DNA from: Haliotis asinina
Lineage: Eukaryota > Mollusca > Gastropoda > Lepetellida > Haliotidae
Assembly: GCF_037392515.1 (NCBI RefSeq)
Contig: NC_090287.1
Coordinates: 13,319,001 to 13,383,000 of the forward strand
Direction of reading: 5' to 3'
Length of the DNA: 64,000 nt
The position numbers were made by a program, and so were the translations under genes. Under the pieces are notes generated by a model that was not told where the DNA came from, ran no database searches, and was given only the letters and a program-made list of their open reading frames with translations. Positions within the stretch are counted from its first letter, which is position 1; each line of letters starts with the position of its first letter. This document shows, in pieces, positions 57,501 through 64,000 of this stretch.

Positions 57501-58499
57501 TGAATGAATCAAGTCTACAAGAAAACAATCTAACATTATTAATGGAGGCGAAGGTCTGACAAAGATCCTATTTGCACAAGGTCATCTGCATAACGTATGA
57601 CAGTAACAATTACACATTGCTTTCGAAATAATATTAAATGCATTCGTACATGTGTATGAAAATCAACATGTACACCTACAAAATCAGGTTCTGTGCACAC
57701 AGCAGCGCATGGGAAGTTTGTATAATTAGAATTGGTAATGGGAAGTTAATCTCCTGTTACCTGGTAATTGAGTTTGTTCGATGTTTAACGCCTCAAGAAT
57801 ATTCCATCTATGTAGTGGCTGTCTGTAAATGTTCCTGTCTGAACCATACAATCCAATGATTAACAAAATATACCTCGATCAAAGCAAATGATGCGATGAC
57901 ATTCATCAACCAAATGAGCGATCCTGACCACCCGATCCCGTTTGTCACTTCTTCCCATAGACTTGGGTTGCCGAAGACTAATGCTAACCTAAATGTTCAC
58001 GGGACAATTATTACATGTCTGTTTAGACTGGACCTACCATAGCATCCTCTCTAAATGCTTATATCAGGGTGTCCAGGAAATAATCGATTCTATACGATGC
58101 AAAGCAGTAGTTGACAGCACGAGCATGACTCGACGTTTATCCACCTAGGACCATTATTTGTTACCCCCACACCCTCTCTTTGTGTGAATTCATGGGTATG
58201 ATCGGTCACAGAAACCAATGAGACGACCACAGTAACGGTAACGCTCCGTGACTTGGTTGACAACGTGTCATCGTTCAGCACTAGCGTGTGTTGCTCACAA
58301 TACTGATTCAATACTCTTTGCACAAACCTGTCTGGCACGTCATCCCAATGGAATTATAAAGAACTAAGCTTAAAAAACAAATTCTGATAGCGTTTATTCA
58401 TGTGCAATATTACGAGAGCAACATCCATTTACAGCCTACCCTACGAGAACTGAAGCTATTTAGCGACAGGCAAAGTAATTAAGATCACAAGGGGTTCAG
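57501..58499. other. Probable intron of M4 gene 2
   Basis: Contains a family 2 SINE (57768-58006) and no identifiable coding exon. Short minus frames at 58090-58338 have no signal-peptide character. Confidence 0.4.
57768..58006 (-). mobile_element. Family 2 SINE, decayed
   Basis: TTTAACGCCTCAAGAATATTCC, GTAGTGGCTGTCTGTAAATG, CTGACCACCCGATCCCGTTT, ACTTGGGTTGCCGAAG and ATGTTCACGGGAC. Heavily diverged, so an old insertion in the presumed intron. Confidence 0.85.
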
Positions 58500-59060
58500 T
58501 GGGATATGAAACATTTTATGAACAAAACATCACCTAAATATCCTCAGCGTTCATTTCAGTTTTTCCATTTAGATCAAACATTCTCACATGGCAACACCAA
58601 CAGCCTTTAAAGCAAAATGATAAATACAATTTATCCACGCGCCGTCACATACCAGAGTGAACACATAGCAAAATCGCTAGAAATTATCGTGGTAGTTCGG
58701 TGGAGGTAACGATCCACACCTATAATCCCTACTGCAGCCAGTTTGTGTAAGCAATCTGTTAACACAGCAGACTTCGTGGCATAGGCGCAGATTCTATGCC
58801 AATATATAAACCCACTGATTAAAAGGTTGGAAGTGTTGTCAAAACACAACCTAGGGCTAAAGATATTACATGTCGTTCAATCACCGTTACAGATCAAATT
58901 AGGATACTGGTAATAGCTTTATAACCACAAAACTTCATTTCAGACTAGCAAATTGGGGACAAACTTAAAATCGATTGAACAAACACTACTGCTCTCTGTA
59001 TATTTATCGTCTTAAGCCGTCTCTAAGAAGACAAAATCGATAAAATAAGTGCCCATTCAC
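58500..59060. repeat. Duplicated segment B, partner of 46580-47135
   Basis: Near-identical core shared with segment A. Its position 1.0-1.6 kb upstream of the M4 gene 2 exon makes it a candidate promoter/first-exon region for that gene. Confidence 0.9.
58653..58810 (-). promoter_or_regulatory. Candidate promoter and first exon of M4 gene 2
   Basis: On the minus strand a TATA-like TTTATATATTGG (58801-58810) is followed about 150 bases later by TCACTCTG|GTATGTGACG, a reasonable splice donor with GT at 58651-58652. Segment A keeps the same arrangement (TTTACATATTGG, then CACCCTG|GTATGTGACG). In phase 1 the last codons read FLAILLCVHS, which looks like a signal-peptide core, but a TAA precedes it and no ATG is in frame. 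Exon status is therefore speculative; it may be untranslated or chance. Confidence 0.3.
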
Positions 59061-59652
59061 GACATCTCCGATAATGAATTTTCACAACCCGTCTACATTG
59101 ATACACACGGAAGGCAATTAAGTTGGAAATGGTAGGCGATATGAAGTAAATTGTAGATTGAGGTTCCGAAGATTGTGTTAGGTGTTACCTGAACTGTTTG
59201 AGTTAAGCGTCGTGTTCGAGCTCTATCAGGTGTTACTTTTTTTGTATGTTCATTGATAAGCTAGATTGGCGTTGAAAATGGTAATGTGACAGGCATAATG
59301 TGAGACATAGTTGCAGAGACACGATCAAAGTGAAGTGCGTGGAAGTTTTTGGCATTCGGAAGTAACACTTTGCAGAATTGGTGTGAACATCGCGTTTGGT
59401 GAACCAACGCTTCGTCTTTACCCATGCACAATGTTGATGGAAACAAGTAGCTACAATTAAAAGACTAACGACAGACTATTCAGAACCAGACAGCTCAACA
59501 TGTGGAAGATCTTGCTTCTTAACTACATTGAGGGCTTTAGCATTACAAATGAGCGAAAGAGAAATAACATGGCTCAAAGGATGTATGACTAGAGGGTGTG
59601 TGAAAAACAAATGTCGCATGCCTCTAACAACCGTCTCATGATCTCTCTGTGC
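59061..59652. other. Unassigned DNA
   Basis: No gene or repeat recognised between segment B and the CT microsatellite. Confidence 0.35.
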
Positions 59653-59740
<88 letters not shown>

Positions 59741-59741
59741 A
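59653..59741. repeat. (CT)n then (GT)n microsatellite
   Basis: About 70 bases of CT with a CACTCACT interruption, then about 18 bases of GT. Opposite-strand RERERE frames are artefacts. Confidence 0.98.
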
Positions 59742-60124
59742 AACTGTAAGAATGTAAGTGATGGTGTTTCGCGTCAGCGTGTCTATCACAATCACATAGT
59801 ATTTCTCATGAACAAGTGTTTATGTTTCACCGTTTCTCTGTGATGAAAAAGATAAATGCAATTTGCAAGTGTAAGATGCTCAGCTAATGTATATCAAATC
59901 CGTTGACAGATTTCTATACTCGATATTTCTATACATATCCCTTAAATTAATTATACTTGCACACTTTTTGATTGCGTCGATGCGGAAGATATTGATGTCT
60001 ATTTCAAACATTTTAACACACGCGGGAGCTCTGGGAGTTTTCTCAGTAACTCACCATACGGATTTTTCAAAATAGAAGAATTTTTCGCTGGAGACATCAG
60101 AGAATTTCGTAAATGCACATTTGT

Positions 60125-60490
60125 ACAGGATTTGGCTTGAAAGTATTTCCACCGAAATCACAAAACTGGCTTTCACTATGACTCAGCCGAGCTTATCGAT
60201 TGCATACCGATGTATGTCGACTGACGTTCACTAAGTTAGATTCCAATGTCTCTGTGAAACGATCCACGCACTAAAACGTATTTTTTTGTCTTTAGTATAT
60301 CCCAAAGTGGATATGCCAGGCACTTTCTTTTTAGAAAAAGAAATGATTTTTTTGAAATTGGGAAATTCCGATATTTTCTATTGGAACAACTTAATATCTC
60401 ATCAAACGAAAACATATCTAATTAGTTGTTATCGATTTCAGATTAAATGTGTATTTTTGTCATTCTACTCGGCCCGAGTAGACAGATTGC
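60125..60490. repeat. Duplicated segment B, distal part
   Basis: Partner of 48890-49230. The interval from the proximal core is about 700 bases shorter than in segment A, close to the summed length of the three SINEs present only in A. Confidence 0.7.
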
Positions 60491-60787
60491 TTGGCCATAG
60501 ACTAGGTCAGTTGTAAGCAGTTTAGGTTTCCGCAGAGCAGAGCAAGATAATGGACTCCTCTGTCTCCGGGGTTTAGACTTTAGAATGCATATTTCTTTAT
60601 TGCCATATTTTATCCCAAAAGTAAAAAAATAATCCATATAATGTATGTTGCCCTACAGAGAGTGAGTGAGTGAGTGAGTCGGGTTCATCAGCTTCTAGCT
60701 ATTTTTCAATTTTATCACTCAGAGAACTTGAGACCGCTGAATCACACGTGCACTATTTTCGGCACCGCAGCATTGTTTTAACTATTT

Positions 60788-60940
60788 CGAGGCGGTGGAG
60801 TATCCCAGCTTGTCACACCGAAGACCCGGGTTTCGATTCCTCCTATGGGTACTATGAGTGAACCCATATCTGGTGTCCCCCGTCGTGATACATCTGGAAT
60901 AAAGCCGAACGCAGCGTAACACTAAACACACTCACTTAAC
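60788..60940 (+). mobile_element. Family 1 SINE
   Basis: GAGGCGGTGGAGTATCCCAG, CACACCGAAGACCCGGGTTT, CGATTCCTCCTATGGGTACT, TGGTGTCCCCCGTCGTGATA, then ACACTAAACACACTCAC. The A-box region is shortened. Confidence 0.9.
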
Positions 60941-61597
60941 TATTTAATGTGTAGGTTTGCAATATTTCAGACACATCATGGCGCCATAAATATATCAAGT
61001 CAAGGCCAGAAAGACCCGCGGTTGATATGAACAACGACTCAAGACATCGTACTCTATGACAAACAGTCATCCACGGATGACTCCGTAGTTGCGCATGGTC
61101 TTACGATAACATTGAGCACCTGGTATCATTTCCTCCACGAATTTTGTCCTGTGATGTCACAAATAGCTAAGACGATATACAAACAGAGACAGTGATTTAA
61201 ATTCTCTGTCCCTGTAACATATCTACTGTCAAAGTAAGCAACTTATTTTTTAGCGAGGAGGTCAAAATCATATGGAGGGAGACTAGTACGCAAATCATTT
61301 GTACGAGTTTTCACAAGTCATTCTCTCGATGTCCTTTAAAGGGGTTTTGGCGCACAGTGTGACAGTTCATATTCTGTATAAAAATGCAGTCAACGAATCC
61401 AATAGTAGGTCATCCATATGTAACGATATTTAAGTAATTTACCTTCCTGTTATTCAGATTTCAGGAATGATATGGAAAATGATGACGCAGGAACAGTCTT
61501 TCACATCTACATATACTTGGCTGTTTTAAAGGTCGAGAAACGTATTTCAAATTCAGTTATTTATTCGGTGATTATTTTGAAAGTTTTCTAAAAAACA
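60941..61597. other. Unassigned DNA
   Basis: No gene or repeat recognised. Confidence 0.35.
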
Positions 61598-62060
61598 GCA
61601 GTCCATAGTGAAAGACCGTAGACAACAGTGACCCATACTGGAGCGCCTATAGACACACCATTGTATTGTGGAGTAGTTGTGTATAGTGGAGCACCGCAGA
61701 CATTTGTGGTATATGGCTGACTATCGTAGACAATAGGCGTGTTTAATGGAACACCTATAACTAAACACTAGTGGTGTGAATAGGAGCATCGTAGACAATG
61801 TTGGTATATAATGGAGCACCATAGACCATAATGCTGGAAAATAGAGCACCGTAAACAACAGTGGGGTATATTGGCTCACTGTAAGACAATAGAGGTATAT
61901 TGTAGAGCACTGTAAACAATAGTGGTGTATATTGGCGTACTGTAGACAACAGAGGTGTATTGTGGCGCCCCGTAGACGATGATGGTGTATCATCTAGACA
62001 ACAGATGTGTATTGTTTAGCACCTAAACAATAGTGGTGCACACTCTAGCACCGTAAACAT
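61598..62060. repeat. Degenerate 30-36-bp minisatellite
   Basis: Repeated GTAGACAACAGTGGTGTATA-TTGGAGCACC-like units of varying length, roughly 13 in number, much diverged. The Tyr/Thr-rich minus frames here are repeat artefacts. Confidence 0.8.
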
Positions 62061-62079
62061 TAGTTTCTTTGTTACTTTG

Positions 62080-62172
62080 TTTTTAACGCCGAACTAAACT
62101 AACCACTTGGCGTCTGGCTGTAAATAATAGAATCTGGAGCAAACATTCCAGAGATCAACAACATGAACATCA
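62080..62172 (-). mobile_element. Family 2 SINE fragment
   Basis: TTTTTAACGCCGAACTAAAC, GGCTGTAAATAATAGAATCT, CCAGAGATCAACAACATGAA. Only the tail-side third is left. Confidence 0.75.
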
Positions 62173-62321
62173 ATCTACTCAGTTGGGATAGTATATTAGT
62201 AAATGGTGGGTCATGTCGAGTACTGGAAAGACGACGGTCTGATGTGCATGCGAACAACATAGTGCTTGGGGTGAAAGAAATTGATATAACACAGAACACA
62301 GTGCTGTTGCAGTTGTGAATA

Positions 62322-62465
62322 GTAGAGTATGTTCAGGAATAGTTGTGCTTAGTAGAGACTGTTAAGGAATAGTGTGGCATAGTAGACCATGTTAAAGAAT
62401 AGTGGTGCTTAGTAGAGACTGTTAAGTAATAATGGTGCTTAGCAGAGCATGTTCAAGGGTGGTGC
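62322..62465. repeat. 33-bp minisatellite, about 4 copies
   Basis: Units of the form GTGCTTAGTAGAGACTGTTA-AGGAATAGT. Distinct from the array at 61598. Confidence 0.85.
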
Positions 62466-63014
62466 ATGGTTGGTGGTACATGCTGGTACGTACAGGTGCG
62501 AAGTGAAATGCTTCGACACTGATTCAGGGCATGTCTACAACCCCTGCGTGTTTAAGAGTGTGGACGTTTCAATACAAATACGTTAGTCTATTGATTTCTA
62601 TCGACGTTTAAAACAAGACCACAAGTTCTCCTACGTGCAGGCATCAACCCAGAGCGCATAAGGAACTGAATGCAAACATTCTCTAGACAAACATGACTGT
62701 CTCGAACAAAAGTGATTATGTAAAGAAAATTCCATGCACAGGACAGGGATTGTGTGAGGAACCATTGAAGGCAAATCTGAATCCCAGATAATGTTTCTAA
62801 TTTTGTCAGCATCGTACATGGTATAAATCCTGATTCACTTTTGACTTTCCTGACAATGCGTGATTTGTAATATTATATTTTATGGTACTGCGTTCCAAAA
62901 ATTTAAATGAAACATGTTATATTTCAAGTTGTAGATGACCCGTGCTAAAGCGCTCATATATTTAACTCACTTTTGTCTGTTAATTTTGAAAAGGCTCTCA
63001 TGGGAGTCATAAAC
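62466..63014. other. Unassigned DNA
   Basis: Nothing recognised. AGCGCTCATATATTT at 62950 recurs near 63503. Confidence 0.35.
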
Positions 63015-63125
63015 CTGACGTCAGAATATTGCAAAACCGAGCCCTACTCCTTTTACAGAATATTCAATACAAAAACTTGACCAATCAAGCCACGGGGGTG
63101 TGAAATATGGCGCTGCAAACATCTT
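63015..63125 (+). promoter_or_regulatory. CRE / CCAAT / YY1 promoter-like cluster
   Basis: CTGACGTCAG (63015-63024), CCAATCA (63081-63087) and AATATGGCG (63104-63112) lie within 100 bases, a combination usual in TATA-less animal promoters. No gene can be identified downstream on either strand; a 118-codon plus frame at 63213 is repeat-derived at its start. Confidence 0.35.
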
Positions 63126-63197
63126 GAATCAATAACGACTGCTTCGTTGATTTTGCATGAGCGATGGGTGTTAAAGATGCTTCGGTAGGCCAAGTAG

Positions 63198-63282
63198 TGA
63201 ATGAGTGGTTGAGTGGTTGAGTGGTTGAATGAACGGTTGAGTGAGCTTATGGTTGAATGGGTGGTTGAGCGATTGAGTGTGT
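63198..63282. repeat. GAGTGGTTGA-type degenerate repeat
   Basis: Irregular GTGGTTGAGT/GTTGAATGA units, about 85 bases. Confidence 0.75.
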
Positions 63283-63831
63283 TTCAATCAAAACACGCTA
63301 CGATAAAGGCGGGATATGCAGGTGCTGACATGAAACCCATGAATTTGAGATTTGACCCCGTAATGGCAGGTTTCTGGCACTCTGAAAACCCGGCAATGCG
63401 AAATGTGGCGGTGCGAATCACGAGGCCACCCGTGTCCCCAGGGAAAGATGCAACAATGAAACATGCCATCAAGCAACTCCTTTATGTTGTATGTGGATGG
63501 ACTAAGCTGAAGCGCTCATATATTTGGCACACACTAAATGAAGGCGTCCATTGCTACAATTTAACTTGAGTAAATATGTTTCAACACAGCGGAATCCTAA
63601 TTCTTAAAATTCAGTGCGAAAACATTAAAGAGTAAATTTACAAGGTTTTGAAGACTTGTTACTTTCTATGGACCATAGTACCACCACAGCATGACGCGTT
63701 ACCAATGCTATAGGTGATTGATGTGGCTGGTCCAGTCAGTATTACTAAAAATACTACTTTTCTTGCTGCTATTCTAGAGACACGGATGGTCAAGTGGTCA
63801 GCACTCTGCCGTTAAAGTGGGCCGACACATC

Positions 63832-63922
<91 letters not shown>

Positions 63923-63950
63923 CACACTACACACTACACACACTACATTA
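63832..63950. repeat. (CA)n microsatellite
   Basis: About 88 bases of uninterrupted CA, then CACTACACA variants. Confidence 0.98.
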
Positions 63951-64000
63951 CAAGTAGCCATAAAATGGAAATACACGTACTGCTAAATCGACAGTATTTA

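Noticed and set aside
57483..57528. Hydrophobic extension (FISYLLPV) upstream of M4 gene 2 read as a signal peptide
   Set aside because: The frame begins at TTG, not ATG, and the stretch coincides with a pyrimidine tract ending in AG; gene 1 has a splice site at the same place and no such extension.

Overview
The window is eukaryotic nuclear DNA, almost certainly from a marine gastropod mollusc and most likely an abalone (Haliotis). The evidence is the repeat content: about thirty copies of two SINE families. One has a tRNA-like head with a GGTTCGATTCC-type B box. The other has a head starting CCCGTGAAGGTCCGGGGT. Both end in the same GGAATATTGCTGAGTGCGGCG..ACTCACTCAC tail. The species call is an inference from familiarity with these repeats. 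Gene density is very low and most of the window is repeat or unassigned single-copy DNA.

Two genes can be called confidently. Both are on the minus strand, about 37 kb apart (18750-20722 and 55558-57482). Each is one long exon encoding a secreted, thermolysin-type (MEROPS family M4) zinc metallopeptidase: an N-terminal FTP/PepSY-like propeptide, an HEIAH catalytic domain with the downstream Glu and His, and a C-terminal domain. They are diverged paralogs, about half identical by eye. Neither exon has an ATG at its 5' end. Both open at a polypyrimidine-AG site in the same phase (1), so the start codon and signal peptide should lie in upstream exons I could not find. M4 peptidases are chiefly bacterial, so an old bacterial acquisition followed by gain of a 5' exon and duplication is an attractive hypothesis.

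Layout. 1-1040: a diverged tandem repeat with TGACCTT boxes. 1041-12820: a nearly identical head-to-tail duplication of a 5,890-bp unit, carrying SINEs, a 5S-rRNA-derived SINE, a TTAA-flanked MITE, a foldback element and a short THAP zinc-finger N-terminus behind an ETS/CRE promoter-like motif. 12781-13640: tandem units each holding a foldback. 15858-17113: a 1.25-kb TTAA-flanked terminal-inverted-repeat element. 18750-20722: M4 gene 1. 22.3-22.8 kb: 31-bp and 15-bp tandem repeats. 26.0-29.5 kb: three adjoining minisatellites (97, 56 and 125 bp). 32-40 kb: SINEs and a row of three foldback elements at 38.03-38.41 kb. 41.8-42.8 kb: a dead Tc1/mariner transposon. 45.5-45.9 kb: a SINE whose internal segment has become a tandem array. 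46.6-49.2 kb and 58.5-60.5 kb: a pair of duplicated segments, the second lying just upstream of M4 gene 2. 49.4-50.8 kb: a local duplication that preserves the empty site of a SINE. 55558-57482: M4 gene 2. 59-64 kb: microsatellites, degenerate minisatellites and a promoter-like CRE/CCAAT/YY1 cluster.

The two peptidases probably act outside the cell or in the gut or secretory pathway. Nothing else in the window can be tied functionally to them. The other open frames are short and look like chance or repeat-derived frames. The main value of the window is the pair of M4 genes and an unusually clear record of repeat birth, amplification and duplication.
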